A stretch of 64,000 nt of DNA from Palaemon carinicauda (lineage: Eukaryota; Arthropoda; Malacostraca; Decapoda; Palaemonidae). Positions 1-12,879 of this stretch are shown piece by piece. Where the stretch lies: contig NC_090759.1 in the NCBI RefSeq assembly GCF_036898095.1, positions 17,994,353 through 18,058,352 of the forward strand. Direction: 5' to 3'. The stretch's first letter is position 1. Every line of letters starts with the position of its first letter. The notes under the pieces were generated by a model. The model searched no databases. It saw only the letters and a list, made by a program, of their open reading frames with translations, and was not told the origin of the DNA. The position numbers and the translations under genes were made by a program.

Positions 1-2
1 AA

Positions 3-722
3 GCCTGGGGTATTGAGCACATCACATCAAGCCCACATTACCCTCAGTCCAATGGCCTCGCGGAGCGCGCAGTTGGAACATGCAAGGCGATTATCAAAAA
101 ATGCCTTGAGACAGGCGGTGATATGCATACTGCATTACTCCACTTACGGGCCACCCCGATCGACAATAAGACAACCAGCCCCGCAGAGCTCATGTTTGGT
201 CGCCATGTGACCACTGACCTACCAGGCAGATACGAACCACATCTCGCACACATCACGACCCGCAACCACCTCCAGGACCGCCTGGGACCAAATCGGACAC
301 AACGGCACTTCACAGACCTCCAACCCGAACAACCAGTCCGAATATTCGACAAGGCCTGCCACACATGGGTGCCAGGCAGAGTGGTACGTAAGTCAGAAGA
401 ACCCCAATCATACATTGTGGAAGCCCAAAACGGAGCGTGTCTCAGGAGGAACCGGTCCCACATCCGTCCGACACCGCTCGCGACAAACACAGAACCGCCC
501 AACACCCGGCAGCAGGCTCCAACATCATCAGCACAGCCTCCACCACGACCCGCCGATATATCGCTGCCGCCACCTAGTGAGACCGAAATAACCCACCAAA
601 GACCCACAACTAGTGATAACTGTACAGACCCGACAGCGGTGTATACCAAGTCAGGCCGGCTGGTGAAAACCCCATCCAGATATATTGAAAGTAACGCAGT
701 CACATACTGTAAATTCCCATAA
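3..722 (+). mobile_element. Ty3/gypsy retrotransposon, integrase C-terminal fragment
   Basis: One frame is open from the left edge to the TAA at 720-722 (about 239 codons). It begins inside the integrase catalytic core: the peptide HITSSPHYPQSNGLAERAV is the conserved stretch holding the catalytic glutamate (Q-S-N-G-x-A-E). It continues through a typical 'SPAELMFGR' segment and a basic C-terminal domain, then a proline/threonine-rich tail. Integrase inserts the retrotransposon cDNA into host DNA. The 5' part of the element (gag, protease, RT, RNase H) lies outside the window. The frame is unbroken, so the copy is fairly young. It resembles the K02A2.6-like group of gypsy polyproteins; that subgroup name is from memory. 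Confidence 0.88.
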
Positions 723-1257
723 AGTGTTAAGTTAAATAATAATATACAACTCCCCCCCCCCCCCCGTTTCATTACCGAAAATTCTGAGAGGTCGTTACCA
801 GAGTTTGAAACTCAAGAAAAGTTATCAGTCTCAGGACTGATAAGTGATTCAGAATAATGAATTTTATTTGAAAATTTACGAGTCTCGGACTGGAGAACAG
901 GCTCCATTTCGAACACTCGTTACATGTGTATCAGGTTTCCATTTTGTTTTAATATATTTTGGGTGTTGTTCTTTGCATCAAAAAAAAAAAAAAAAAATAT
1001 ATATAATTAGCCATTTATTTTCATATTCATGACTGCCCTGCTGTAACCAACACTATTCTGACCAAAGTCTGCAAAGATAATAGCTATTATGTTTATATTA
1101 TTATCCACAATCACAAATTGTACTATGCATGTTTATTGTGAAGGGATGAAAACAATGGAATACGTTTGAATATGGAACTTTCATCGTTTATTTCTTTGTA
1201 CTTATATGCCAGATTGGTTATTATGTGTAATCAATTCTTTGTATGTGATAAGGGGGA

Positions 1258-1370
1258 TGTGGTATCATGTAGTCCCATGTAGCTATGAATAAAGGGCAGT
1301 CTCTACCTAGCACCCAAGCCATCAAGACCTGTCTTTTAATCACTGCAACCTCTTGCATATTATATCAACA
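1258..1370 (+). mobile_element. Probable 3' LTR of the gypsy element
   Basis: A purine tract (ATAAGGGGGA, 1248-1257) directly precedes a TGTGG start at 1258, the usual polypurine-tract/LTR junction. The segment ends in CA at 1370 and contains an AATAAA signal at 1288-1293. Its length (~113 bp) is short for an LTR, and a (CA)n(TA)n tract follows at once, so the true end could be obscured. Positions 723-1257 would be the element's 3' untranslated region; I see no other gene there. Confidence 0.6.
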
Positions 1371-1689
1371 CACACATATATATATATATATATATATTCT
1401 TTTTCACCGTTATCCCTACATTAAGGGCTCCGTTGCCTGATGGGCCCCCTAATTGCATCAGGCATGGCTTATAATTTGGCATTGTTTTTACGATAGCATG
1501 CCCTTGCAGTCATCAACCACAGTTATTGGCGGTAGGCCTAACCTTTGACTTAATAGTACAACTACAAGGCGGCAGTTTCTACATTTACTGGCAGTGGGCC
1601 TAACCTTCTGCTAAATAGCAAGACCGCAAGGCAGCAACTGTCCTTTCAGTCGCTTTCTATGGCCCGCAGGAAGTATGGTGGTAGTATTC

Positions 1690-1877
<188 letters not shown>

Positions 1878-1879
1878 GT

Positions 1880-2934
1880 ATATATTATATAAGATGGCGA
1901 TAAGCTCAACAGAGTTCAAATGGATGGGTGCTGGCTACTTTGGCCTTTTCCTCTTTATTATTAATGGAGACTAGGGCATAATAACTTATGTATAGATCGA
2001 TTAAAATGTAGACACTATTTCGGAGTCTAAGTCCGTTGTTCACCTTTGGGAGACTGATGGAAAGTTATTGCACGCGAGTTGATTTCAATAGCTTTGGAGA
2101 GTTTTCTGTGTTTTTGCGATGGCGTATTCAACAACTGTTTTTTCTACCCAATTAAAGCCTCCAAATATTTATGCACAAATTCCCTTCAGTTCGAGCATGC
2201 CTATCGTCACAAGAAGACGTCCCCAATTGGGAGGTACAATCTATTTCGGTAACTGATTATGTTGAAATATTCTCCATTCATTATATAGCTATTATTGCTC
2301 ATCTGAAAATAAAAAACATCCTCGGAATAATGACCCCCGTGGTTGGCGTGCGCAGCTCATCTACGTATCACATGCCAGAACAAAGGACCCATGAAATTAG
2401 GTTTATTTGCAAGGGAAGCGATCCATCTGAGGGATGTGATATAAATTATAAGTAATTATGATGCTTTAATATAGAGGCACTTACATGAATCATATATTTT
2501 TCTAATTAGTTATCTTGTGTTTTTTATGTATTTCTGAACATTATCATTTCTGCAAATCATTTGTTTTTAGCGTTTCCCCAAACAAAACCCAGGTTTCCCA
2601 CTATGATCCCTCATAATTGTTTTCATAAGGAAAGTTAGTAAACTCAGGAACGGGTGGTTTGACACAATATTCATGGTCAGAAATGGATAAACACAAGATA
2701 CCAAGTAAAATACATGTAGTCCATGTATTTGTCTATCAAATAAAGAATCACATATTTACCATAATAAATATACAAATCTAACATTCCAAAGACACTCTTT
2801 CCGAGCGATTAAAAAGACCAATCGCTCCAGACTTTCGCTACCGTTCTAACCGATGTAACAAAAATAAAACTGTAAACAAAAACTTACAATTGTTCCAACA
2901 GTCTTCTTTGCTAGAAACAATCATTACACTAACT

Positions 2935-2995
<61 letters not shown>

Positions 2996-3380
2996 AAGAG
3001 GAAGAATTTGGCATGCAAAAAACAAACGAAATTGAAACAATAAACTAAAATTGATCCTCCAGATTGTCTCACATACACCTACTCAATTCTGTCTACGTTG
3101 ATGGACTTTTTTCATTGACTTCCTTTATTACTTCATACATTAACATTTGAACATACACGGTGACATTACATATCATTATCTCAAACCCAACTCGGTAAAT
3201 ATCTATTTCTAAAAATTAATCCCAAAGACGTTATTCAAGAGCCTGGCAAGGACCCCCGCCCCGAAAAAAACCCTATCTCTTCTCTTTTCCTAGGGGTCTT
3301 GCTGTAAGGGCCTACATTAACTAATGAAAAAAAATAAAATCATAAGCCATAGACTTTTTCAAAGTAAAAGTTTCCCAGCA
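1880..3380. other. Gene-free stretch with a (CT)n tract
   Basis: No coding similarity recognised on either strand. A pure (CT)n tract occupies about 2937-2993; the rest is unique-looking AT-rich DNA. Confidence 0.6.
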
Positions 3381-3384
3381 ACCA

Positions 3385-3870
3385 AAGGGAGTTAAGAGGT
3401 GTTCTTGGGCTCGTTGGAAAGGTCTCGAGGTCCCGCGACATATCGGGGGTGTGGCGATGGGCGTACACCTCCCTATATGGGGTAGGGAAGCATAAATAAG
3501 GGGTATGTGTATCTCAGGAACTACGAGAAGTAATGAGGTGTTCTTGGTGTCATTGAAAAGGTCTCGAGGTCCTGTGTATGGCAATGGGGGAGATGAGTGT
3601 ACTACGACAAGGTATAAGGGGTAAAGACATGAAGTCATGAAAATAAGGAGTATACATATCTCAGCAACCACAAGGAGTAAAGAGGTGTTCTCGGGCTCGT
3701 TGGAAAGGTCCCGAGGTCCAAAGTATGGCGGTGGAGGAGATAAGTGCACTACGTCAAGGTATAAGGGACAGGACGCGAAAATAAGGGTTATGCGTAACTC
3801 AGGAACCACAAACAATTAAGAGGTGTTCTTAGGCTCGTTGGAAAGGTCTAAAAAGGCACGTTGTATATAG
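3385..3870. repeat. ~140-bp tandem repeat, about 3.5 copies
   Basis: The core GAGGTGTTCT...GTTGGAAAGGTC recurs at about 3396, 3535, 3681 and 3820, giving spacings of 139, 146 and 139 bp. Each unit also repeats an AAGGGGTATGTGTATCTCAGGAA-like junction. The minus strand stays open across three units (3321-3815) and would encode a repeated peptide with the core P-R-D-L-(S/F)-N; two units total 285 bp, which happens to preserve frame. A satellite-like repeat is the simplest reading. Confidence 0.8.
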
Positions 3871-4056
3871 CACCCAAACCAACTCTTAGCCACCCTTTTG
3901 GGGCGGTGATCCCAAAACAGCGTTTGGGGTGACATTCTCACTTAATAACAAACTATATATTTCCAAAAGGCCAATTCTGTCTCCACTACCTACCTTTGCA
4001 TTTAAATCCCCTAGCATAACCAATCTCCCATATATGATCAAGAGCAATATGTCTGG

Positions 4057-4058
<2 letters not shown>

Positions 4059-4108
<50 letters not shown>

Positions 4109-4133
4109 TATATATATATATATATACTATATA

Positions 4134-4192
<59 letters not shown>

Positions 4193-4193
4193 G
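4059..4193. repeat. (AT)n microsatellite
   Basis: Long, slightly interrupted (AT)n; the short tyrosine/isoleucine frames across it are not genes. Confidence 0.95.
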
Positions 4194-4289
4194 TGTGTGT
4201 GTATTACATATACATATACTATATATCATATATTTATAAATAAATACATATATGTATATAAATGTATATATTCAGTATATATATTATAT

Positions 4290-4510
4290 ATGTGTGTCCT
4301 TCCAGTCTCGTTCGGTGAAAGAAGACAAAGTATTCATACCCAGGTGAAAGGGAGTACCCGAGAGGTACACTTGGAAACCATAATCTCCCACAAATTGACA
4401 AACTTCTGGGTTGTAACTGGGATAGAGGAAGGGTTGGGAAGGGTTGAATTTGTGTGTGAGAAATCTAGCCACATATATGACGACCATTATTTCTGAAGGG
4501 TTACAAACAC
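4290..4510 (-). repeat. Dispersed repeat A, minus-strand copy
   Basis: Read on the minus strand this matches copies at 30768-30985, 32680-32960, 52085-52225, 52800-52960, 54060-54260 and 62550-62720 in this window. Shared landmarks are 'GTTTCCGAGTGTACCTCTCGG', 'CACCAGGGTATGACTA' and 'GGGGAGAGACCGAGTAG'. Copies sit next to (AT)n tracts. It is probably a SINE- or MITE-like element; class not established. Confidence 0.7.
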
Positions 4511-4640
4511 TAGTATATTCATATTCGTCAATTTAAACAGGCCCTTTCTTTCACTTACATTCTCTTACCAAGTTCCTCACTTTTGGTGAATTACGTACTA
4601 GATATTTAGACATCAGTGGTAGGTTGCATCCGACCTTATA

Positions 4641-4899
4641 AAGCTTGTCGCACACTGAGCCGGAACAGAACCGCCCCTTAAGCCACCGAAGCCTCAGAAC
4701 AGAACAGAAACGACGTCCAGCGCACACACTGAGCCAGAAGCCACAGAACGGAACCAACGCAGAATTTTAAATAAACGAAGGAAGTTTTCCTTAATCATAA
4801 CTGAGTTTTTATTTAATTGATGTTACAATGATTAAATATTCTGTATATCAATCTTTCATCGAATCCATAAGCCAGATGTTTATATGTTTTCAAAAAAGA

Positions 4900-4949
<50 letters not shown>

Positions 4950-5042
4950 TGATTAATAATCACTCCAATATTCATTGTTTTAAATCATAACTTCACATCA
5001 TTGTTATTAAAGTACATTCGTCAAATTTCTGACGTCAGTAAA

Positions 5043-5081
<39 letters not shown>

Positions 5082-5446
5082 CACTCCTAAAATCTTTGTG
5101 TTAAATCATATGGTTACATCATTGTTATTAAAATACATTCGTCAAATTTCTGACATTAGAAAAATATTGGTTGCTATTACACTAACCTCCGAATTCCTCA
5201 GCAACCCTCTCCAAAACCACCGCTGCAGTCGTTCTGCGCATGCGTAGCCTGTCAGACGCCACCGACGCTTTAGAAAAAATATCTTTCAAAGAATACTGTG
5301 TCGGTTCCGTTATGTTCTGGCGCGTCAGTTCCGTTCTGTTCTAGCCCAGTGTGCGCAGCCAGGTAAGAATGCATGCTTTCGATTTCTATCGGACGTTTCG
5401 GTTCTGATCGGGTGGTTCCGTTCGGGCTCAGTGTGCGGCAAGCTTA
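4641..5446. mobile_element. DNA-transposon-like element with inverted ends (~805 bp)
   Basis: The left end (AAGCTTGTCGCACACTGAGC from 4641) is the near-perfect reverse complement of the right end (GCTCAGTGTGCGGCAAGCTT, 5425-5444). Both ends carry subterminal copies of a GAACAGAACC/GGAACGGAAC-like motif. No transposase frame is present, so it would be non-autonomous. The interior holds (AAT)n at about 4900-4948 and 5047-5081 and two ~80-bp direct repeats (about 4960-5040 and 5080-5160). I could not find a clear target-site duplication, so the superfamily stays open. Confidence 0.65.
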
Positions 5447-7925
5447 AGAGGACGGACCGATCCCCTCTGAAGGGAAAGTTACAGCAAGTGGAGAATGTAT
5501 TTATGAAATATAGTTTGGATATCTTGGCCGTAAGTGAACCATATTGTAAGGAGATTAGTAAAATAATTTTAGACCAAGGCAATATATATATCTATTCTGG
5601 AAGAACAGATGGAGTTGGAAGAGAAGGAGTAGGAATGATGATGACACCAAGAGCAGAAAAGGCATTAACAGAATGGATAGCTATAAATAGTAGATTGTTA
5701 TCTAAAAGTTTGAATAAAAACAATGCAATATGAGTATTATAGTTTGCTATGCACCCACAAATTTTTCCCCAGAAAAAAGGAAAGACATACTTCGAAGAAC
5801 TGCAGTGTTATAGATGAGATCCCAGAAAGAGATATGAAAATTGTGATTGGTGACTTCAAGGCTAAAGTTGCATGGAATAATCAAGGTATAGAAAAGGTGA
5901 TGGGTGTTGGGGGTTTTGGAAAAGTAGCAAATCAAAATGGGGCACATTTCATCTGTTTTTGTTCAACAAAAAATCTTGTTATTGAAGGTACTCTTTCCAG
6001 CCCAAGGAACTCCACAAATATACATTGACTTCACCATGTGGCTATTACAAAAATCAAATAGATCACATAGCCATTAATAAAGAGAGAAGGAGGACTCAGT
6101 CTGAGAAATGTAAGAAGCTACAGAGGTGCAGATATTGGTAGTGATCACCAGGTCCTCATTGCCACACTGAAATTAAAACAAAGTACCCAATAGAAATGTA
6201 GATAGAATACCTAGGTTTGATACAACTAAGCTTCTAGAAGACGAGCACAGAGAAACCTTTGCAATTGAACGTAGGAATCGATTTGCAGTCTTATAGACTT
6301 TAAGAGACGAAAAGCTAGACAATTAATGAAGAATGGGGTTATATCAAGAACATATATTAGTCAGTTGGTAGTGAAGTTTTGGGACATGCAGTTACAAGAA
6401 GAAAACTATGGATATCAAATAATATTAGGGATACTATAAAAAGAAGACAAGGACAAAAAATTGATTGTTGAAAGTTTTCAAGGAAATAATGAAAATTACA
6501 AGGTAGAACATGCTAAGTATTCCAGTATTGATAGTGAGGTCAAAAGAAATGCAAGGAATAAATATTTAGACAGGAAAGCAGATGAGGCTGACAGCTATGA
6601 ATTCAGGAACTGGCTATGGTGTAAGAATTGTTTATAGAATTATTAATGAAATATCTACTGGGGCAAAGGAGAAGAAGCATATACCCATCAAAGAGAAAGA
6701 CGGACCTGTTATAACAACAGAAGACGAAGAAACAAAACATTGGATGGAACACTTAAGTGAGGTCATGAATGGGAGATCTGAAGCGAATAATTTGATTGAT
6801 ATACCTGAAGCTAAGGAAGACCTTCATGTGCCAATGAGTGAATTAAGTGTGTTTGAGGTAGAAGCTATCATTAAAAAAATTCAGGAGATGGAAAGCACCT
6901 GGATACGATGGAATAACTGCTGAGATGATATTGCTAGAAAATGAAGTAACTCCCAGAATACTTACAAGATTATTTTGTAGAATGTTGCATGAAGAGGCAA
7001 AAACTGACGAATGGGAGCTAGGGGTGTTGGTGAAAATGACAAAAAAAAAAGATCTGACTGGTTGCAATAATTAGAGGCATCACAATTACGTCGGTGGACA
7101 TGAAAATATATAGTATGCTCATTCTAAAGAGACTAGAGAGAAAGATTAACGAAAAGCCGAGTGATGAACAAGCAGGATTTAGAAAAGGTAAAAGTTGTAC
7201 TGACCAAATTTTCATTTTAAGACATGTGGTACAACAATGTGTAAAATATAGAAATCCACTTTTCATGGCATTTGTGGACTATGAAAAAGCCTTTGATAGT
7301 GAGTGCAGACCAATTTTGACGAGAGTCCTGAGTTATTATGGAGTTCCTCTTAAATATATAAATTTGATTGTTCATGAGCATACAAAGTGCAAAGTTAATG
7401 TTAGTGGAGTTCTATCGAACAAATTTCCAGTGAATAGTGGAGTACTCCAAGGGAATGTGTTGTCACCTATGTTTATCCTCCTCATGCACTGAACATTTGG
7501 GGATGGTGGAGGAGGATTGGTAACAGAAAATTAGCTGACCTAGAGTATGCTGATGACGCTGTCCTTATTAGCAGAACACCACAGGACTTGCAAAGCTTGC
7601 TTACCAGAATGCATGAAATATCACATGGGTTTGGACTCAAGATAAATAGAAGAAAGACAGAGATGAGAACGCAACATACAATAGAAGATGAAATATCATA
7701 GTAAGGAGAAAGGATTTATGAGGTGGAATCATTTAAATATTTAGGAACTTTGATCTCTAATACAGGATCTTTAGAATTTGAGTTTAATGAAAGATTTAAA
7801 AAAAAGCAAATCAGACAATGGCTAGGTTAATTAAAATTTGGAAATCAAATCACCTAAAATTGCAAATAAAAATCAGGCTATTTATCGGTTTAGTGATATT
7901 GGTGTTACTGTATGGACACAAGTCA
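5447..7925 (+). mobile_element. RTE-like LINE, endonuclease and reverse transcriptase (broken), 5' part
   Basis: Fragments in several frames read as one non-LTR retrotransposon. An APE-type endonuclease comes first (5440-6180: 'LDILAVSEPY', 'SGRTDGV', 'MKIVIGDFKAKV', 'YKNQIDHIAINKERR', 'GSDHQVLIATL'). Reverse transcriptase follows (6580-7920: 'DEQAGFRKGKSCTDQIF', 'AFVDYEKAFDS', 'NSGVLQGNVLSP', 'LEYADDAVL' at about 7540-7565). The enzyme would nick target DNA and copy its RNA in place. Multiple frameshifts and stops and a small deletion after 7490 make it dead. The copy stops abruptly at about 7925 and resumes at about 10046, because another LINE inserted into it. RTE/BovB-like assignment is from motif style. 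Confidence 0.85.
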
Positions 7926-10045
7926 TGGTAAATTATTATTATTATTATTATTATTAATAGCCAAGCTACAACCCTAGTTGGAAAAGCAAGATGCTACTAG
8001 GCCTAGGGCTCCAACAGGGAAAAATAGCCCAGTGAGGAAAGGAAACAAGGAAATAAATAAACGATATAAGTAATGAAAAATGAAAATAAAAATATTTTAA
8101 AAAACATTAACAACATTAAAACAGATAATTCATATATAACTATAAAAAGACTCATGTCAGTCTGTACAACATAAAAACATTTCCTGCAACTTTGAACTTT
8201 TGAAGTCCCACTGATTCAACTACCCGATTAGGAAGAGTATTCCACAATTTGGTCATAGCTGGAATAAAATTTCTAGAATAATGTGTAGTATTGAGCCTCA
8301 TGATGCAGAAGGCCTGACTATTAGAATTAACTGCATGCCTAGTATTACGAACAGGATGGAACTGTCTGGGAAGATCTAAATGTAAAAGATGGTCAGCATT
8401 ATAAAAAAAAATCTTATGCAAAATGCATAATGAACTAATTGAACGACGGTGCCAAAGATTAATATCTAGATCAGGAATAAGAAATTTAACAGACCGTAAG
8501 TTCCTGTCCAACAAATTAAGATGAGAATAAACAGCTGAAGACCAGACAGGAGAACAATACTCGAAACAAGGTAGAATGAAAGAATTAAAACACTTCTTCA
8601 AAAGAGATTGATCACCGAAAATCTTAAAAGACTTTCTGAGTAAGCCAATCTTTTGTGCAATTGAAGACGCAGACCTAATGGGTTTCCCAAAAGTAAATTT
8701 GCTGTCAAGAATCACATCTAAAATTTTAAAAGAGTCATACAAGGTAAAGAAACATTATCAATTTTGAGATCTGGATATCGAGGAGCCACTGTCCTTGACC
8801 TACTTATAATCAGACTTAAATGAGTTTTGTTAGGATTCAACTTCATACCCCATGATTTGCACGATGCACTTTATTTTAGCTAGATTTCTGTTAAGGGATT
8901 TAGCAACCCCAGATCTACATTCAGGGGATGGAATTGATGCAAAGAGAGTAGCATCATCTGCATATGCAACAAGCTTGTTTTCTAAGCCAAACCACATTTC
9001 ATGTGTATATAGTATGAAAAGAAATGGGCCAAGAACACTACCTTGTGGAACACCAAATATCACATTCCTATACTCACTATGGTGACCATCAACAACAACT
9101 CTTTGAGATCTAATACTTAAAAAATCAATAATAATGCTAAGAAACGACCCACCCACTCCCAACTGTTTGAGTTTGAAAACAAGGGCCTCATGATTAACAT
9201 GGTGAAAGGCAACACTAAAATAAAGGCCAATCATACGAACATCCTAACCATAATCAAAGGATTTCTGTACAACATTGGAGATTGTAAGAAAGGGATCACA
9301 TGCTCCAAGGCCTTTACGAAAACCAAATTGCAAACTAGGGAACAGATGATTACCTTCAGCAAACCTATTAAGACGTTTTGCCAAAAGACGTTCAAACACT
9401 TTAGATAATATGGGAGTTATGGAAATTGGGCTGTAATCAGTTGGACTTGAGCTACCACAACCACATTTACATAGTAGAATAACATTACCAACTCTCCAAC
9501 AAGTGCTAAAAGCTCTTCTTGCTAACTTGCACAAAATAACACATAAATTTGGAGGTAAGAAATCGTCAGTTTTTATGAAAAATAAAGGAAAAATACCATT
9601 TGAGTCTACACCTTCATGTGCATCAAGGTCCATCAACAGAGCTTTAATTTGACGAGATCGAAGAGCTAAACTAGTTAGTATAACCTAAGGAAAACAGGAA
9701 TGAGGAAGTTCGAGTCCCTCATTACTCTGCTTACTGTTCAACGCATCAGCCAAAAGGGTTGCCTTTTACTTTGGACAGTGCATGACTGAGCCATCTGGTT
9801 TAAGTAAAGGAGGAACTGTTGCATCTACACCAAAGAGTGCAGATTTAAGGGTAGTCCACCACTTATGTTCCTGGGGTGTACCAGAAAGGGTTTCATTTAT
9901 GGTTAGATTGCATTTCTTTTTAGTTAAAACATAAATTCTACATAAAAGCTTTAAGCTGAGTATGGTTATTCCAAGTCAAATCTAATCTGTTACCCTTCCA
10001 AAGATGATAGGCCTCCTGCTTCTCCAAATAAGCACGTCTACAAGG
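7926..10045 (-). mobile_element. 5'-truncated jockey/I-like LINE inserted antisense into the RTE copy
   Basis: On the minus strand three frames give a reverse transcriptase: fingers/palm 9244-9636 (with 'QFGFRKGLGACDPFL'), palm 8830-9234 ('GVPQGSVLGP', catalytic 'YADD') and thumb/C-terminal part 8152-8742 ('ILPCFEYCSPVW'). It ends in a 3' UTR and an (AAT)n tail, seen as (ATT)n at 7930-7955. Upstream RT sequence reaches about 10045, where the copy is truncated. The endonuclease is missing. Frameshifts separate the pieces. The same 3' end recurs many times in the window. Confidence 0.85.
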
Positions 10046-10401
10046 GAACAATATCTAACAATTTTGTAGATTTGAGATTAAAGCCCTCAGAAGAATATTG
10101 GGTGTCAAATGGCAGGACAGGATTAGAAATGAAACTATAAGAGAGATTACTCGAGTGCCCAATGTGGATGAAATCATGATGAGGGGTAGATGGAGATGGT
10201 TTGAGCATGCTCTTCGCACTCCCTAAGAGAGATTAGTTCATCAAACTTTCAATTGGGATTCACAAGTCACTAGAAGAGTTGGAAGACCAAGGCCTGCAAG
10301 GCTGAGAACTATGAAACGTGAAGTAGGAGATGCTGAATAGAAAAGTATTGATTTAAAAGCTCAGGATAGAGACGACTGGCGAATTCTAAAAGATACACTT
10401 T
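10046..10401 (+). mobile_element. RTE-like LINE, C-terminal part (continuation after the insertion)
   Basis: The frame reads 'ALRRILGVKWQDRIRNETI', 'RVPNVDEIMMRGRWRW' and 'VGRPRPARLRTM', ending at TGA near 10401. It is collinear with the second RTE copy at 16047-16917, in which the sequence matching 7925 and 10046 is continuous. This shows that the 2.1-kb antisense LINE split one original element. A few in-frame stops are present. Confidence 0.82.
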
Positions 10402-10444
10402 GAGTCAATAAGCATGGGAGGAGATGGAGATCACGATGATGAAG

Positions 10445-10606
10445 ATATGTATATTACTACAAGCTAAGCTACAACCCTAGTTAAAAAAGTAGGATGCTAT
10501 AAACCCAAATCCTCCTAGAGGGAAAAATAGCACAGTGAGGAAAGGAAAGAAGACAATAAATAAACTACATGAGAAGTAACAAACAATCAAAATAAAATAT
10601 TCTAAG

Positions 10607-10681
<75 letters not shown>

Positions 10682-10706
10682 TATATATATATGTGTGTGT
10701 GTGTGT
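10445..10706 (-). mobile_element. LINE 3'-end copy plus (AT)n
   Basis: 'AAGCTACAACCCTAGTT...GGGAAAAATAGC.CAGTGAGGAAAGGAA' marks the minus-strand 3' end of the same LINE family as 7926-10045. It runs into (AT)n(GT)n at about 10615-10706. Confidence 0.75.
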
Positions 10707-11311
10707 ATACATAAATTCATATAATATGCTCAATTTGTTTCTCATAATTTATTTCGATTAAGGTGTTAGCATTACTTATTGATCAAGCATCACCTCATCA
10801 ATAATTATGAGACAAAAATTGCCCTTCATGTCGTGTAGTGCTTCTGAATTTCCAACATCTTGCTTTAAATCTCTCTAAAATATATAAAATCAATAATATA
10901 ATAAGATAATTGTGTCTTCACATTTGCGCGTCTGTAACATAAGTTTAGAATTGTAAATGGATAATATTATCATTGAATTGTCATAATTTTTTAAATGTAT
11001 AATAATCCAGAGGTATGACAATAGCTTGTCTGAACCCTTCACCAAACTTATATCACGTCTTCTATAAAAGACCACCAATTACCCATTACCCAAAAACATA
11101 TTATTCAGAATTTATGAAAAAAAATATATTCTGTCATTGTATAAAAGAGATTAGGTTAAATAATGCATTATATTACGCAAACCAGTTACTCGTGCTGTAT
11201 TTTATACTTTATGGTTGTATATAAACTATCGGCATTGTATAGCTCTGGCTTTCCTTCTATAAACTCATATTGATTCTCACGTTGATGATGTTGATGAAGA
11301 TACGATTCCTC

Positions 11312-11660
<349 letters not shown>

Positions 11661-11739
11661 CATACACACACACGCACACACACATATAGCAAAGGAAAGG
11701 AAACCACACCATTCCTCTTCATTCAAGTAGCTACTATAA

Positions 11740-12400
11740 TTGTTCCGTGTCTACCTTCTGGGAGATTTGCAATAAATAATAAGCAGCTCTCCTTGGCGAG
11801 GGACACTCCCAAATGAAACCAATGTTCTCTAAATAGGTAGTAGGTTATCCAGGGCATCAGCCACCCATTGAGATACTACCGCTAGAGAGTTATTGGGTCA
11901 TTTGACTGGCCAGACAATACTAAATTGGCATCACTCTCTCTGGTTGTGGCTCATTTTTCCGTTGCCAAAACATACACCGATAGACTGGCCTATTCTTTAC
12001 ACATTCTCATCTCTCTTCATACACCTGAAAACACTGAGATTACCAAGCCATTCTTCTTCGCTCATGGGATTAACTACTGGACTGTAATTGTTCAGTGGCT
12101 ACTTTCCTCATGGCAAGGGTAGAAGACTCTTCAGCAATGGTAGGCAGCTCATTTAGAAGGACACTACACAATCAAACCATTATTCTCTAGTCTTAGGTAA
12201 TGTCATAGCCTCTGTACCATGGTCTTCCACTGTCTTGGGGGTAGAGTTCTCTTTCTTGAGGATACACTCGGGTACACTAGTCTATCTTATTTCTCTTTCT
12301 CTTCTTATTTTTGAAGTTTTTATAGTTTGTATATGGAAGATCTAATTTAATGTTGTGACTGTTTTCAAAATATTTCATAAACAAAAAAAAAATATTAAGC
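11740..12400 (+). mobile_element. LINE 3' UTR copy, plus sense
   Basis: Reverse-complementary to 24735-25410 over several hundred bases. Landmarks are 'GGGCATCAGCCACCCATTGAGATACTA', 'GACTGGCCAGACAATACTA' and 'ACCATGGTCTTCCACTGTC' (each given only in part here). Its short open frames are not genes. It lacks the terminal (TAA)n tail seen in other copies. Confidence 0.7.
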
Positions 12401-12419
12401 AGGATGCCATTTCCATGGC

Positions 12420-12870
12420 GTAGGGGTTGATGGTGTACTGTATATTAGGACTGAGTACCCTGCATCTTATAAGTCCTTCTATGAACGTGGATGTCATGAG
12501 AATGAGGTCATGAAAGTTTGTGGCAGACATAATAACTTTTACTCATGTTCCATATGTGAGAATGATGACCTAAATTATTCTATTTTTCGTTTGTCATCTT
12601 ATCACTATAGCCAATATACAAGCAGAGGAGAGAAATGTCTCTTTTGAGCTTCCTGATTATTTCAATACTCACCAAAATTATGTTTCTCCTACTAATCATC
12701 ATAGCCTAAGAGCTATGGACGTTGCTTCAGTATGCGGTTGTAAGCAAAGCATATAATTCAAGTTACACACACGTCTGGTAATTGTTTGGACCTACCGTTG
12801 TACTCAATGACTCCCCTGATGTTACAACAAGCAAGCTTGGTTCTCCAGTTAGGACCTTTGATCATACCTT
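12420..12870 (+). mobile_element. Decayed LINE endonuclease fragment
   Basis: Broken frames read 'EYPASYKSFYERGCHENEV', 'VCGRHNNFYS' and, further on, a stretch like 'SGNCLDL...TTSKLGSPVRTFDH'. This resembles the endonuclease domain of a jockey-like LINE, where the G-x-S-D-H motif is catalytic; here it reads F-D-H, so it is altered. Many stops and shifts. Confidence 0.55.
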
Positions 12871-12879
12871 GTTTTTATT

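Noticed and set aside
44..772. 242-aa minus-strand frame opposite the integrase fragment
   Set aside because: Shadow of the clearly recognisable plus-strand integrase; no family resemblance of its own.
5747..7266. Minus-strand frames opposite the RTE-like LINE (5747-5947, 6843-7067, 7018-7266)
   Set aside because: Shadows of the plus-strand endonuclease/RT fragments.
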